Notes: generated by a model from the sequence alone, not told the origin. A DNA stretch of 64,000 nt from Spirochaetales bacterium (GCA_016930085.1 JAFGHO010000107.1:62001-126000), one strand, 5' to 3'. Counted from the stretch's first letter, positions 20,034 to 29,701 are shown. Numbers and translations are program-made.

Positions 20034-21221
20034 ATGCCGAAAAAGACTATTGAAGATATTGATCTTTCACGAAAACGTGTTCTGATGAGGGCGGATTTCA
20101 ATGTGCCCATTAAAGAAGGCCGCATTACCGATGATACGAGAATCAGGGCCGCGCTGCCGACAATCAACTATATCCTGAAACAGGAGGGGTGTTCCCTGAT
20201 TCTCATGAGTCATCTCGGCAGGCCGAAGGGAGAGGTAAAAGACGAACTGAGACTCAAACCGGTGGCGGACCGCCTCGCGGAATTGCTGAGTAAAAATGTC
20301 ATCATGGCTCCGGATTGTACGGGTAGCGACGTTAAAAAACTTGCCGAAGCCTTAAGGCCGGGTGAAGTCATGCTGCTTGAAAATCTGCGTTTCAACAAGG
20401 GAGAAACGAAAAACGATTCCGGTCTCGTCAAAGAGCTTGCCTCACTCGGGTGCGACGTTTATGTGAACGACGCATTCGGGACCGCGCACCGCGCGCACGC
20501 TTCGACGGAAGGAATCGCCCATGTCCTGCCGGGCGTTGCCGGATTTCTTATGTCCAGAGAGATAGAATTCTTGAGTAAAATCGTCGAAAATCCGGTGAAA
20601 CCGTTTGTCGCCATTATAGGCGGCGCAAAAGTATCGACAAAAATCGCGGTATTGGAATCTCTCCTTTCAAAAGTCTCGACACTCATTATCGGCGGCGGAA
20701 TGGCGTATACCTTTCTGAAGGTGAAGGGGTACGGTATCGGTAAATCACTTCTGGAAGATGAGTTTTTGCACACCGCCAAAGATCTTCTCGCAAAAGCCGA
20801 AAAGATGGGGGTGGAGATACTCCTTCCCGTTGATCATTATGTGGGTGATGAGTTTTCGGAGAATGCAAAGGCCCAACTCGTCAGTGATGTGAATATTCCC
20901 GAAGGAAAAATCGGAATGGATGTCGGACCAAAAACACTTTCGACATATCGGGAAAAGCTTGCGAATGCAAAGACGATTCTCTGGAACGGACCGTTGGGGG
21001 TATTCGAGTTTGATGCGTTTGCGAAAGGAACACTCGAAGTCGCGAAAATGGTGTCGGAAAGCAGGGGGGTAAGTGTCGTCGGCGGGGGTGATTCCGTTGC
21101 CGCCGTCAATAAATTCCACCTTGCCGATAAAATCGATCATGTATCCACAGGTGGAGGCGCTTCGCTTGAATATCTGGAAGGGAAGTCACTGCCCGGAATT
21201 GCCGCATTGCAGGATAAATAA
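20034..21221 (+). CDS. pgk: phosphoglycerate kinase
   Basis: ATP-forming kinase of lower glycolysis, 395 residues. [20 protein letters not shown] with the RADFNVP motif, [38 protein letters not shown] and the nucleotide-site end [12 protein letters not shown] and [13 protein letters not shown] followed by [18 protein letters not shown] are all present. AAGGAG lies eight nt before the ATG. Twelve nt separate it from gap, so the two are cotranscribed. Confidence 0.98.
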   Translation: MPKKTIEDIDLSRKRVLMRADFNVPIKEGRITDDTRIRAALPTINYILKQEGCSLILMSHLGRPKGEVKDELRLKPVADRLAELLSKNVIMAPDCTGSDVKKLAEALRPGEVMLLENLRFNKGETKNDSGLVKELASLGCDVYVNDAFGTAHRAHASTEGIAHVLPGVAGFLMSREIEFLSKIVENPVKPFVAIIGGAKVSTKIAVLESLLSKVSTLIIGGGMAYTFLKVKGYGIGKSLLEDEFLHTAKDLLAKAEKMGVEILLPVDHYVGDEFSENAKAQLVSDVNIPEGKIGMDVGPKTLSTYREKLANAKTILWNGPLGVFEFDAFAKGTLEVAKMVSESRGVSVVGGGDSVAAVNKFHLADKIDHVSTGGGASLEYLEGKSLPGIAALQDK

Positions 21222-21334
21222 CAATCGCGACCACGGCCGCTGAGATTGAAATTCTTTTTTCAATTGACGGATACGGAGGCGCGTGCGGTAAAAAAAGACC
21301 AGTGCCTCACAACGGGTGAATTATAAACGAATGT

Positions 21335-21360
21335 CAGGGGAACGGTCCGGTGTTCCCCTG
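21335..21360 (+). repeat. 9-bp perfect hairpin between pgk and tpiA
   Basis: CAGGGGAAC (21335-21343) and GTTCCCCTG (21352-21360) flank the loop GGTCCGGT. It ends 26 nt before the tpiA start and is followed by A residues, not T, so it is not a plus-strand terminator. An mRNA processing or stability element that sets relative levels of pgk and tpiA is possible. Confidence 0.6.
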
Positions 21361-21386
21361 CGATAAAAAATGAAAAGGATGGAAAT

Positions 21387-22139
21387 GTGAGAATAACATT
21401 TATAGCTGGTAACTGGAAAATGCATAAAACAGTAGAAGAAGCTGTTTCATTGGCAAAAGCGCATGTTGAAGTGTTCAGGAATGAAAACAAGAAAATAATG
21501 ATCGCTCCACCGTATACGGCGCTTTCTGATGTCGGTAACGTAGTTAAAGGAAGCAATATAAAGATGGGTGCTCAGAATATGGCACGGGAGGAAAAGGGCG
21601 CCCATACCGGTGAAATCTCTCCGCTTATGCTGAAGGATGTCGGCGTTGAAATCGTCATTCTCGGACATTCGGAACGGCGTCATGTTTACGGAGAACAGGA
21701 CGAGCTTATTAATGCAAAGGTGAGACTTGCATTGCAGCACAACCTGGAGGTCATTCTCTGTGTCGGTGAAAAAATCTCGGAACGAGAGGCCGGCAATGCG
21801 GAATCGGTTGTCGAACGTCAGGTGAAAAGCGGATTGGCATCGGTTTCATCGAGTGAGATGAAGAAGATTACCATAGCGTATGAACCGGTCTGGGCGATCG
21901 GAACCGGTAAAACTGCAACGCCGCAGGATGCCGATGCTATGCATCTCGCCATACGAAAGATAATCACACAACTATACGATCGGGATATTGCGGATCGGCT
22001 CGTTATTCAATACGGCGGGTCGGTAAAGCCGGGAAATATACGGGAACTGATTGCAATGGAAAATATAGACGGTGCACTTGTCGGGGGGGCGTCCCTGACC
22101 ATGGAAACATTCGCACCAATCGTGCAATATGATTCCTGA
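21387..22139 (+). CDS. tpiA: triosephosphate isomerase
   Basis: Interconverts dihydroxyacetone phosphate and glyceraldehyde 3-phosphate; 250 residues, TIM barrel. FIAGNWKMHKT carries the substrate-binding Asn and Lys, LGHSERRHVYGE the electrophilic His, and AYEPVWAIGTGKTATPQDA the catalytic Glu and the flexible lid; YGGSVKPGN and GALVGGASL bind phosphate. The start is GTG with AAAAGGA eight nt upstream; no ATG is suitably placed. Separated from pgk by 165 nt that hold a strong hairpin. Confidence 0.98.
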   Translation: MRITFIAGNWKMHKTVEEAVSLAKAHVEVFRNENKKIMIAPPYTALSDVGNVVKGSNIKMGAQNMAREEKGAHTGEISPLMLKDVGVEIVILGHSERRHVYGEQDELINAKVRLALQHNLEVILCVGEKISEREAGNAESVVERQVKSGLASVSSSEMKKITIAYEPVWAIGTGKTATPQDADAMHLAIRKIITQLYDRDIADRLVIQYGGSVKPGNIRELIAMENIDGALVGGASLTMETFAPIVQYDS

Positions 22140-22166
22140 ATCGTATAAAAGAATTGGAGTGGGAAA

Positions 22167-22577
22167 ATGGATATAATATTTCTTATCTTGATTATTTTAA
22201 GTGCAATTTTACTCGTCATTATCGTCATGATGCAGGATGAACAGGGCGAGGGCCTGGGGGGGATATTCGGGGGCGGAAGCAGTACCCCATTCGGTTCCCG
22301 TTCTGGAAATGTTCTTACGAGGATTACCGCGATACTCGCCGTGGTATTTCTTCTCAGCACGCTCGGGCTGGCATTTATGAAAAGAACGCCGACCGAATCA
22401 AGGGGGGCTGTTGAGAAGAGTATCGAGGACATGTATGAAAGCAGTTCCGAAGAACTCTGGTTCGCCGATGTCGAAGAAAAAACGAAACAGGATGAAGAAA
22501 GCACACTTGAAATGCCGATGGATGATGAATCGGTATTTACTTCCGATACAACCCCGGGTGAAGGGGAAGGGGAATAA
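22167..22577 (+). CDS. secG: protein-export membrane protein SecG
   Basis: Two membrane segments (IIFLILIILSAILLVIIVMM and a second near LTRITAILAVVFLLSTLGLA) flank the cytoplasmic loop MQDEQGEGLGGIFGGGSSTPFGSRSG, the signature of SecG. It improves Sec-dependent export and pairs with SecY at 12599. At 136 residues it has a long, strongly acidic C-terminal tail of about 50 residues (for example VEEKTKQDEESTLEM) not found in short SecG. The link tpiA-secG is common in bacteria. Confidence 0.93.
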   Translation: MDIIFLILIILSAILLVIIVMMQDEQGEGLGGIFGGGSSTPFGSRSGNVLTRITAILAVVFLLSTLGLAFMKRTPTESRGAVEKSIEDMYESSSEELWFADVEEKTKQDEESTLEMPMDDESVFTSDTTPGEGEGE

Positions 22578-22786
22578 TGCCAGGCAGGCGTGCAGGGTGA
22601 CGGATTCACGACGTTTTATCGAATTGTACTGCAATACCGCTTTGAAAATATCGGGTTATCGATCGATTGTTTTCACGGATTAACAAAACTCTTTATATGG
22701 CCGGTTTAAAGCGAAGCAAACACGTACCGTTTTTCTCTGTCATATAAAAAGGTCGAACCTTTTTCTACTACAAAGGAGGGAACCTT
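22578..22786 (+). other. secG to flavodoxin-like gene spacer with hairpin
   Basis: Holds AAAAAGGT-CGA-ACCTTTTT at 22746-22764, a small A/T-flanked hairpin just upstream of the ribosome site AAAGGAGGG of the next gene. Too weak to be called a terminator with confidence. No other feature seen. Confidence 0.4.
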
Positions 22787-23200
22787 ATGAGATGCGCCGT
22801 TATTTTTTTCAGCAGAAAAAATCGGATAAAAATATGCGATATTGCCAAGGGACTGGTGAAAGGGATTGAATCCCAGGGGCACCAGGTGGATTTGATAGAC
22901 GGTTACAAGGAACAGGAAAAAAAACTTACCATGTACCGGTATATCGCGTTGGGGACGGAAGCGATGGATTTTTTCGGAAAGATACCGGAGGTTATCCCGA
23001 AATATCTGACAAACGCCGGAATCGTCGCGGGGAAACCGGGTTTCGCCTTTATCATCAAGTCGTTCACCGGTTCACAAAAAGCGCTGATGAGGCTGATGAG
23101 GACAATGGAACACGAGGGGATGTTTCTCCGTTTTTCGGAGGTACTGGAAAGTCCGCAGCACGCAGAGGCGATCGGAGAAAAATTACACATCCAGCAATAA
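22787..23200 (+). CDS. flavodoxin-fold protein of unknown function
   Basis: 137 residues. The pattern of strand, loop and helix at the start, CAVIFFSRKNRIKICDIAKG, followed by VDLIDGY, YRYIALGTEAMDFFGKIPE and GKPGFAFIIKSFTGSQKAL, resembles the flavodoxin-like fold, with the N-terminal loop in the place of the FMN phosphate loop, although the usual Ser/Thr-rich TGxT pattern is missing. It may bind flavin weakly or not at all. AAAGGAGGG precedes the ATG. Converges on the next gene with 17 nt between stops. Function not assigned. Confidence 0.55.
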   Translation: MRCAVIFFSRKNRIKICDIAKGLVKGIESQGHQVDLIDGYKEQEKKLTMYRYIALGTEAMDFFGKIPEVIPKYLTNAGIVAGKPGFAFIIKSFTGSQKALMRLMRTMEHEGMFLRFSEVLESPQHAEAIGEKLHIQQ

Positions 23201-23217
23201 CAACGCCTCACGCATCA

Positions 23218-24000
23218 TTACTCCTTCCACGGAAAGATCATTCCCTTTAATGTCCGTGTTCCGACTTTCTCCCTGTCATCGATCAGGAGTTGTTCCCATG
23301 GAATTTTTTTTGCTTCAGGATTTTTCTCGAGATAATCATATTTATAGAGTCTGAGTTTTAACGCGACATTGTGAAGCAGCAGTATGAAAGCGGGACCCGG
23401 TATTATAAACAGGGTGAAAAACGAAATAATCATGATAATCGGGGTGAATATAAGCAGGATGAATGAAAAAAGAACATTATCAAAGAAAATGATAAACATC
23501 TTTTTGAGTATTTTTAAAAATCGCTTGTCGAGTCCGTAAAAAATAGGAAAGAAGTATTGTCCGGCGGTAAATAGGGTGATGAGGAGAAATACGAGAATGA
23601 TTTGCGCCGAGAATTTGAAAAAGAAGTCCATATAACTATAGAGAAGGATCGAAAGAACCAATAGCACGGTTATTGCGATCATACCGAGGGCATATCCGAG
23701 ACTGATTAAAACGCTTTCTTTCAGATACACGAAAAAGTCCCTGAAACCGGGACTTTTATAATCTGCGATATCACGAAGAACGCCATGAACCGCGCCGCTG
23801 TAGATAAAAAGAAGAATGATCGTTAATGATATAAATAATATACTCTGGATGGTAATCGTCATATGTGGAACCAGGCCAAGGATAAAATATAAACCGCTTG
23901 AGAGAATGATAATAAGAATGAATCCCACATTGCAAAAAAAGATGTGAAACAGATTATCCCAAAAGTTGAAAAAGGTCTTTTTTAGCATAAAGAAAAACAT
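23218..24000 (-). CDS. multi-pass membrane protein, function unknown
   Basis: 260 residues with five or six hydrophobic segments, among them FILIIILSSGLYFILGLV, SILFISLTIILLFIYSGAV, ALGMIAITVLLVLSILL, IILVFLLITLFTAGQYFF and a final pair around IMIISFFTLFIIPGPAFILL. The C-terminal 50 residues are hydrophilic and end KGMIFPWKE, probably cytoplasmic. The arrangement resembles the YesL/DUF624-like membrane proteins often found near sugar-utilisation genes, but similarity is only by layout. Divergent from the J-domain gene. Confidence 0.6.
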   Translation of the reverse strand: MFFFMLKKTFFNFWDNLFHIFFCNVGFILIIILSSGLYFILGLVPHMTITIQSILFISLTIILLFIYSGAVHGVLRDIADYKSPGFRDFFVYLKESVLISLGYALGMIAITVLLVLSILLYSYMDFFFKFSAQIILVFLLITLFTAGQYFFPIFYGLDKRFLKILKKMFIIFFDNVLFSFILLIFTPIIMIISFFTLFIIPGPAFILLLHNVALKLRLYKYDYLEKNPEAKKIPWEQLLIDDREKVGTRTLKGMIFPWKE

Positions 24001-24117
24001 AATCGTTACTATATATGAAAGAAAAAGTAATGTCTATAAAACTTTTAACGGAATCGGGCATATAGAAGTGAATTTAACGTGATGTGTAACCTTTTTGCGG
24101 TATATCCCTTTATATAA

Positions 24118-24146
24118 TTGACTTTTTGTTGTTTTATATATATAAG
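24118..24146 (+). promoter_or_regulatory. promoter of the J-domain gene
   Basis: TTGACT (24118-24123) and TATAAG (24141-24146) are separated by 17 nt, 35 nt before the ATG. Good match to the housekeeping consensus. Confidence 0.65.
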
Positions 24147-24180
24147 TCACAATGTAGGTCCATTGTGTGAAAGGATATCG

Positions 24181-24987
24181 ATGTACAGGGATTACTATGA
24201 GATACTGGGTGTCGAAAAGGATTCCTCATCCAGGGACATTAAACGCTCGTTCAGAAGAAAGGCAAAAGAATTGCACCCCGATATAAGCGTCTCATCGAAA
24301 AGAGCGACGGAAGATGCTTTCAAGCTTCTGCTTCGGGCATATGAAGTTCTCAGTAATCCTGCAAAACGGGAGTTATACGACAGGACGCTTTCCCATATCA
24401 ATGCAACATGGTTTGATTACCGGGAATTTCTTAAAAAAAAGCAAAAAGATATGAAAAGCCAGTCAAAGCTGATTTTTTACGATTTGCTGCATGATAATCC
24501 GGATGAAGCGATCGAATTGTACTGTTTCCTTTCTTCAAATCCGGCGTACCAGATGCATAAATATCTGGATTATGGTGATTATCTCGAATGTATCTTTCTG
24601 CTTGCCGAGGAGTTCGAAAAACGGGGCGAATATATCAGGGCGTATGAGTTTTTAAAAAAAATTTATACATTCGAGCAAAAGATACCTTTTTTCAAACAAT
24701 ATATGGTTGAAATTATGATGAGGTTAAAAACTCTTGTGTGCGTGAAAATGACGCGGTATTTGTCTCCGCTGACGGCAGTCAAATATATCAACGAATTGAT
24801 TGCATTGAATTATCCAAAAAAAGAAACGGCTAAATTCTATAGAATCTGCTCGGAGCTATATCTTGCAGCAGGGGAAAAGGAGAGCGCCGAAATCGTTCTG
24901 AAAAAGGGGTTGGAACTTGATAGAAAACTAAAAGGGATCAAGAAATTGATGGATAAAATCAATACACCTGAAAATATTCGGGTTTGA
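24181..24987 (+). CDS. J-domain (DnaJ-like) protein
   Basis: 268 residues. The first 65 form a J domain: YRDYYEILGVEKDSSSRDIK, the HPD tripeptide in AKELHPDISVS, and AYEVLSNPAKRELYDRTL. The rest has no Gly/Phe region, zinc domain or DnaJ C-terminal domain, so it is a class C J protein; it is helical, with CLF-type repeats (YLECIFLLAEEFEKRGEYIR, ICSELYLAAGEKESAEIVLK) that look like TPR units near residues 120-265. It likely recruits DnaK to a specific client. The start has AAAGGA upstream; an earlier in-frame start would place 21 residues before the J domain. Confidence 0.85.
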   Translation: MYRDYYEILGVEKDSSSRDIKRSFRRKAKELHPDISVSSKRATEDAFKLLLRAYEVLSNPAKRELYDRTLSHINATWFDYREFLKKKQKDMKSQSKLIFYDLLHDNPDEAIELYCFLSSNPAYQMHKYLDYGDYLECIFLLAEEFEKRGEYIRAYEFLKKIYTFEQKIPFFKQYMVEIMMRLKTLVCVKMTRYLSPLTAVKYINELIALNYPKKETAKFYRICSELYLAAGEKESAEIVLKKGLELDRKLKGIKKLMDKINTPENIRV

Positions 24988-25117
24988 TGCTATATTTTTA
25001 CTGGCTTCTGAATTGATTACCATTCTGTGATTGAAATAACACGGGACAGCCATGGATCGTATGATAAGGTAAGCCAATGCAAAACATATAACCACTTCGT
25101 AGTAAGGAAGGAGTATC

Positions 25118-26173
25118 ATGAGATTGAAAACAAATATGTTCGTACTTCTGTTTATCATTATATTGTTGCAGGCGGTGCAAGTACAGGGAATCGACAAGCC
25201 CGTTGCACGAATAAAACTGATAAAGACAGAAGTGATTTATCAGACGACATTCAAGACGATTGTCGAGAGTATGGAAACCCGAATGAAACGGGAATTGACG
25301 AGTGACGAGAGGAAAGTCATTTTAGACAAGCTTATTGAAGAAAAACTTCTCGTGCAGGCAGCCAAAGAGGAAAACGTCAATGTTACCCAATCAGCGGTTG
25401 ACGCAAAGGTGAAACAAATAAAACAGCTGCTTGAACTCCAGGAAGGCAGAAAATATACCGACAAAGAATTCCAGGAAAGGGTTACGCGGGAGGGAGACAC
25501 GACCTGGGAAGAGTTTCTCCAGCAGATCAAGAACTCGGTTCTCCAGGAAGGATATATCCAGGCCAAGAAGGGGGCCGAGCTTTCGGATTCAAGAAAACCG
25601 ACGGATGAAGAAGTCGTCGCCTATTACGAAGAGAACAGGACGATTTTTGTCGCTCCGGAAATGATCAAATTCAAACAGATATTTATCGTAACCAAGGGCC
25701 TCCCGAAGGACAAGAAGAATGCGTACTACAAGAGGGCGGAGGAAATATATTCCTCGATTATAGAAGGGAAATCGTTTGATGATTACTCCGAGGTTTATAT
25801 AAAAGGGTCTACAAGTAAAATAGGAAGCATGGTAATCGAAACATGGCAGCGGGATGATGAAAGCAGAAAGGTCACCTACGGAAAAGATTTTTTTAACACG
25901 CTTTTCAAGCTAAAAGACGGAGAATTGAGCAACATTATAGAATCGAATCTCGGTTATCATATAGTTCAGGTATTGAAAAAATACCCCTTTTCAATTCTCG
26001 GGATTGACGATAAAATACCCCCGCAATATACAATGACAGTGAGGGATAAGATAATGACCGCGTTAAAACAGAAAAAGGATCTCGAAGCGTATCAGAATGC
26101 CTACAAGGAGTTGATCGAGGACATAAAAGCAAAAGCGGAAATTAAAATATACGAAGAAAACCTTACCTGGTAG
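25118..26173 (+). CDS. SurA/PrsA-like periplasmic peptidyl-prolyl isomerase
   Basis: 351 residues with a signal peptide (MRLKTNMFVLLFIIILLQAV, probable cut near VQG). Residues about 50-150 form the helical SurA N-terminal chaperone region (VILDKLIEEKLLVQAAKEE is the usual first motif). Residues about 175-290 form one parvulin domain: PEMIKFKQIFIVTKG, FFNTLFKLKDGELSNIIESN and GYHIVQVLKK. It would assist folding of exported or outer-membrane proteins. AAGGAAGGAG precedes the ATG. nusB follows after two nt, so both are probably on one transcript. Confidence 0.85.
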   Translation: MRLKTNMFVLLFIIILLQAVQVQGIDKPVARIKLIKTEVIYQTTFKTIVESMETRMKRELTSDERKVILDKLIEEKLLVQAAKEENVNVTQSAVDAKVKQIKQLLELQEGRKYTDKEFQERVTREGDTTWEEFLQQIKNSVLQEGYIQAKKGAELSDSRKPTDEEVVAYYEENRTIFVAPEMIKFKQIFIVTKGLPKDKKNAYYKRAEEIYSSIIEGKSFDDYSEVYIKGSTSKIGSMVIETWQRDDESRKVTYGKDFFNTLFKLKDGELSNIIESNLGYHIVQVLKKYPFSILGIDDKIPPQYTMTVRDKIMTALKQKKDLEAYQNAYKELIEDIKAKAEIKIYEENLTW

Positions 26174-26175
26174 CT

Positions 26176-26607
26176 ATGGGCGTAAGGCACCAGGGAAGAA
26201 TCATAGCTTTTCAAACGCTCTACCGGTACGAGTTTACCCATGAAGGGATGGAAAGCCTGCTTGATTTTTCATGGCTTGATGAGCATAAAAAGGAGACGAT
26301 AAAGGCAGAGTCCTACGATTTCGCACGGCTGATTATCCGGGGGACGATGGAAAACCTCGCCGTCATCGACAGAATGATACAGGAACATCTGGAACATTGG
26401 GATTTTTCCCGGCTTTCGCGGGTGGACCTGGCCAACCTTCGTATCAGTGTCTATGGACTGATGTTTCAGCATGATATCCCCGCTTCCGTCACGATAGATG
26501 AAGCAATCGATATCGCAAAGGAGTTTGGCGCCGATGATTCATATCGGTTTGTCAACGGCGTACTCGACAGTATCAATAAAAATAAAAAACCCGGACAGGC
26601 CGGGTGA
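26176..26607 (+). CDS. nusB: transcription antitermination factor NusB
   Basis: 143 residues, helical. RHQGRIIAFQTLYRYEF is the typical arginine-rich start, and SRVDLANLRISVYGLMF, ASVTIDEAIDIAKEFGADDS and YRFVNGVLDSINK are the family signature. NusB binds boxA RNA together with S10 (NusE, encoded at 3217) to support rRNA transcription. The codons for its last residues form the GC-rich inverted repeat ACCCGG/CCGGGT. Confidence 0.95.
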   Translation: MGVRHQGRIIAFQTLYRYEFTHEGMESLLDFSWLDEHKKETIKAESYDFARLIIRGTMENLAVIDRMIQEHLEHWDFSRLSRVDLANLRISVYGLMFQHDIPASVTIDEAIDIAKEFGADDSYRFVNGVLDSINKNKKPGQAG

Positions 26608-26654
26608 TATGGTCGGGCCTCCGCCATTTACGCAGTAACATAATGGATTGATGG

Positions 26655-26671
26655 AAGCCGTTTCGCGGCTT
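26655..26671 (+). repeat. hairpin after nusB
   Basis: AAGCCG, loop TTTCG, CGGCTT. Followed by TAGTCG, without a T-run. Weak terminator or processing site. Confidence 0.35.
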
Positions 26672-26717
26672 TAGTCGTTCCGTTGCATACTATCGTTCAA
26701 ATGGAAATTAGGAAAAG

Positions 26718-28406
26718 GTGGCAGGAAAAATTAAAAAACCTCTTCTCATTGGCATATCCATTATCGTTTCCCTCATCATTTCGGCCGGGGCGGTCGTTTT
26801 TATCATGTACCTTGGATCGATTGGCAGAGCGCGGGATCTGAGTGAAGCCCTTGAAAAAACGGACGGTGCCCTCTCGTACGGTTATCTGAGTAAAGCGGAA
26901 CGCCATCTCAGGGAAGCCGCGGACTACGCGGACAATAAATATGACCATATGAGGGTGTTGAAGCGCGCTTACCGCATATCAGAGGGCAGACAGGATATGA
27001 CGTTGCTGGCGGAACTGGCCGCATACGCGGTCAAATCGGTCGGTGCAAACGATGAACTTCTCACGATAAAAAGCTTTGCTGATTTGAGAAGCAATCGATT
27101 CGAACGTGTTCATCAGCCTTCCGATACCCGTGGCCGATCGCTCCCGCTGGCATCTCTTGCCGTCGAAGCGTTTCTTCGTTCTGGAGCGGTGAAAGAGGCG
27201 CAAGAAATAAGAAGACCTGGATTCCCGTTTACCATGCTCAAGCTTCTTCAATCCGATGATCCGGCTTTGTTTGAGGAATCCGGCATAAAAAACTCCGAAG
27301 CGAGGCTACTGCTCGACAGCGCGCTTCTCTCTGCGTACGACGGTAAAATGAAAGAAGCATTCCGAATCGTAAAAGAGAGCAATCGGGAGCCGTTTTTCTA
27401 TGAGCCTTCCGTGTTTATCGCCTATGACGTCGGCGAGTTCGAATATGCGCGGGATATGAGCGGGAAAATCTTCGCGATGCACCCCGACCGGACCGATATT
27501 TTGATTTTGTCCGGTGATATGGCTTTGCTCGAAGGGGACCTCGGGACGGCAAACGATTTCTACAACCGTGCGATAACAATCGGGAAAGATTATGCGCCGC
27601 AGCCTTATCTCAATAACGCATACATCTATCAAAAGCAAGGGGATGACGGGGCCGCACTCTCTTCCCTGAGATCGGCCTATTCCCTCTTTCCCGATGATGC
27701 CGGTGTCGTTATCGAAGCTGCAAAACTGCTTTTCACGCTTTCAAAAACTTCAGAAGCCGGGGAAATCCTCTCATCGTATGTCGCGGATCATCCCGATAAT
27801 CCGGACGCGGCTTTGATGCTCATCAATCTGCGGCGGCCCTCCATGCAACCGAAACAATACCGCGCTGAACTATGGGAGCTTTTCAACCGGCACCCCGCGG
27901 AAAAGAAGATATGCACGATGCTTTTGACATACCTTTTGGGAATACCTGATATTGACGGCGCGGAGAATGCACTTAACATTTACCGGATCACCTTCCGTGA
28001 AGGAAAGGAAAAGCAGCCACGGGAAGCGTGGGTTTTCCATTTCGCCGGTATTATCAACGCGCTAAAAGGGAACTATACGGCGGCGGTTTCGGACTTAAAT
28101 GAGAGTATCGCGCTTGAAGAGAACGAGGTTGTCCGTTATCATCGCGCCTTCGTTCATTATATATCGGGAGATCTTGCGGAAGCGAGGGATGATTGCCGTC
28201 ATGCCCTGCGCGTCGAACGATCGGAACTTTCGAAAAACAGAATATTCTATTCACGCGTCGTTACCCTCATGGGAGAAACCTTTTCCGCTTCCCGTGACGA
28301 CGAACAGGCGGCGAGGCAGTTCGAGTATGCCCTCGATATTAATCCCGAAAATTATCGTGCGCAGGCGCTGTTGAAACAGCTTGAAGAAAATAATAAAAAG
28401 GAGTAA
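26718..28406 (+). CDS. membrane-anchored tetratricopeptide repeat protein
   Basis: 562 residues, GTG start behind AGGAAAAG. One N-terminal membrane segment (LLIGISIIVSLIISAGAVVF) anchors it, with the remainder probably periplasmic. From about residue 220 to the end run TPR-like units, such as ILSGDMALLEGDLGTANDFY, AYIYQKQGDDGAALSSLRSA, FAGIINALKGNYTAAVSDLN and AFVHYISGDLAEARDDCRHA. TPR arrays bind partner proteins; no enzymatic domain is visible. Bactofilin follows, so it may belong to a cell-envelope or cytoskeletal assembly; that is inference from position alone. Confidence 0.75.
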   Translation: MAGKIKKPLLIGISIIVSLIISAGAVVFIMYLGSIGRARDLSEALEKTDGALSYGYLSKAERHLREAADYADNKYDHMRVLKRAYRISEGRQDMTLLAELAAYAVKSVGANDELLTIKSFADLRSNRFERVHQPSDTRGRSLPLASLAVEAFLRSGAVKEAQEIRRPGFPFTMLKLLQSDDPALFEESGIKNSEARLLLDSALLSAYDGKMKEAFRIVKESNREPFFYEPSVFIAYDVGEFEYARDMSGKIFAMHPDRTDILILSGDMALLEGDLGTANDFYNRAITIGKDYAPQPYLNNAYIYQKQGDDGAALSSLRSAYSLFPDDAGVVIEAAKLLFTLSKTSEAGEILSSYVADHPDNPDAALMLINLRRPSMQPKQYRAELWELFNRHPAEKKICTMLLTYLLGIPDIDGAENALNIYRITFREGKEKQPREAWVFHFAGIINALKGNYTAAVSDLNESIALEENEVVRYHRAFVHYISGDLAEARDDCRHALRVERSELSKNRIFYSRVVTLMGETFSASRDDEQAARQFEYALDINPENYRAQALLKQLEENNKKE

Positions 28407-28457
28407 AATATAACTTATCCCGTTGTTGTTTTTGTGTTGCACGCGTAAGGAGGAGGT

Positions 28458-28916
28458 ATGGCTAAGACACCGGAAAACACTCAATGTGTGATTGGTGAAG
28501 GGTCGGTATTCGACGGCAGGTTTTATGTGAATGGTTCCATTCTTATTGAGGGAAAGTTTCAGGGTGATATCAAAACGGACGAACAACTCATTGTCGGCCC
28601 GACAGGTAAAGTCAAAACCGATATCACTGCAAAAAAAGTGACCATTGCCGGAACTATAATCGGCAATATCACGGCAACGGAAGAAGTCAGTCTTCTTGAA
28701 AGCGGGAAAGTGTTCGGTAATATAACGACGCCAAGACTCGTTGTTGAGGCGGGCGTCATAACGGAAGGTAAAGTCGTTATTACCGCGGGAAAAAATGAAA
28801 GTCTGAAGCATATTATCGAACAGGATTTCGGCCAGAATGCGGAAGACATATTCAAAACAATAGGGCAACCCAAAAAACCGGTAAAAAAGGTGACGGAGGA
28901 ATCATCGAATTCCTGA
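28458..28916 (+). CDS. bactofilin (polymer-forming cytoskeletal protein)
   Basis: 152 residues. The central right-handed beta-helix shows repeating six-residue steps: VIGEGSVFDGRFYVNGSILI, GKFQGDIKTDEQLIVGPTGK and ITAKKVTIAGTIIGNITATE, then GKVFGNITTPRLVVEAG. Short disordered ends flank it. Bactofilins polymerise without nucleotide and in spirochaetes and other bacteria influence cell shape and peptidoglycan work. AAGGAGGAGG precedes the ATG. Confidence 0.93.
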   Translation: MAKTPENTQCVIGEGSVFDGRFYVNGSILIEGKFQGDIKTDEQLIVGPTGKVKTDITAKKVTIAGTIIGNITATEEVSLLESGKVFGNITTPRLVVEAGVITEGKVVITAGKNESLKHIIEQDFGQNAEDIFKTIGQPKKPVKKVTEESSNS

Positions 28917-28948
28917 AAGCGGCCATTAGGTAAGACTGTCGAAAAGGT

Positions 28949-29701
28949 ATGATCAAATTAAAGAGTCTGGATGAAATAGCGAGAATTCGGGAATCCGGAA
29001 TTCTCCTTGCTAAAACACTCGTTAAAATCAGGGACCTCATTGCTCCGGGAATTACGACAAAGGAACTCGATGAGGTCGCCTATGAATATATTCGTTCTCA
29101 CGGGGGCAAGCCGGCATTTCTCGGATATTTCGATTATCCGGCGAGTCTTTGTATTTCCATCAATGACGAAGTGATCCACGGCATACCCTCACATAGAAAA
29201 CTCGAAGAAGGCGATATTGTCGGCATCGATCTGGGCGTCGACCTAAAGGGATTCTACAGCGACGCATGTTTTACCGCGGGAGTGGGGGCGATCTCGAACG
29301 ACCGGAGGAGGTTGTGTGAAGTGACGAAAGAATGCCTCTACCGCGCCATCGGAGAAGCCCGGCCGGGCAACCGCCTTCACGCAATTTCACGGGCGGTCTA
29401 CGATCACGCGCGTGAATACGGGTATGACGTCGTGCGTAAGTTCTGCGGCCACGGTGTCGGCTTCGAATTGCATGAAGATCCGCAGGTGTTCAATTATATC
29501 AACTCCGGCCCCAATCCGCGCTTGAAGCCGGGTATGGTCCTGGCAATAGAACCGATGGTCAACGCGGGAACCTACGATATCAATATTCTCGAAGATGGAT
29601 GGACCGTCGTTACGGCCGACGGTAAGGATTCGGCGCATTTCGAACATACGATTGCGATCCACTCGGATTATACGGAGATTCTTACCGATGGATTTATTTG
29701 A
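28949..29701 (+). CDS. map: methionine aminopeptidase, type I
   Basis: Removes N-terminal Met from new proteins; 250 residues. The five metal ligands are present: two Asp in GIDLGVDLKGFYSDACFT, His in CGHGVGFELHEDP, Glu in VLAIEPMV and Glu in SAHFEHTIAI. No N-terminal zinc-finger extension, so type Ia. In many genomes map follows secY or adk; here it stands between bactofilin and htrA. Confidence 0.97.
   Translation: MIKLKSLDEIARIRESGILLAKTLVKIRDLIAPGITTKELDEVAYEYIRSHGGKPAFLGYFDYPASLCISINDEVIHGIPSHRKLEEGDIVGIDLGVDLKGFYSDACFTAGVGAISNDRRRLCEVTKECLYRAIGEARPGNRLHAISRAVYDHAREYGYDVVRKFCGHGVGFELHEDPQVFNYINSGPNPRLKPGMVLAIEPMVNAGTYDINILEDGWTVVTADGKDSAHFEHTIAIHSDYTEILTDGFI

Noticed and set aside
26588-26605. 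intrinsic terminator at the end of nusB
   Set aside because: The ACCCGG/CCGGGT stem lies in the coding end and is not followed by a T-run.
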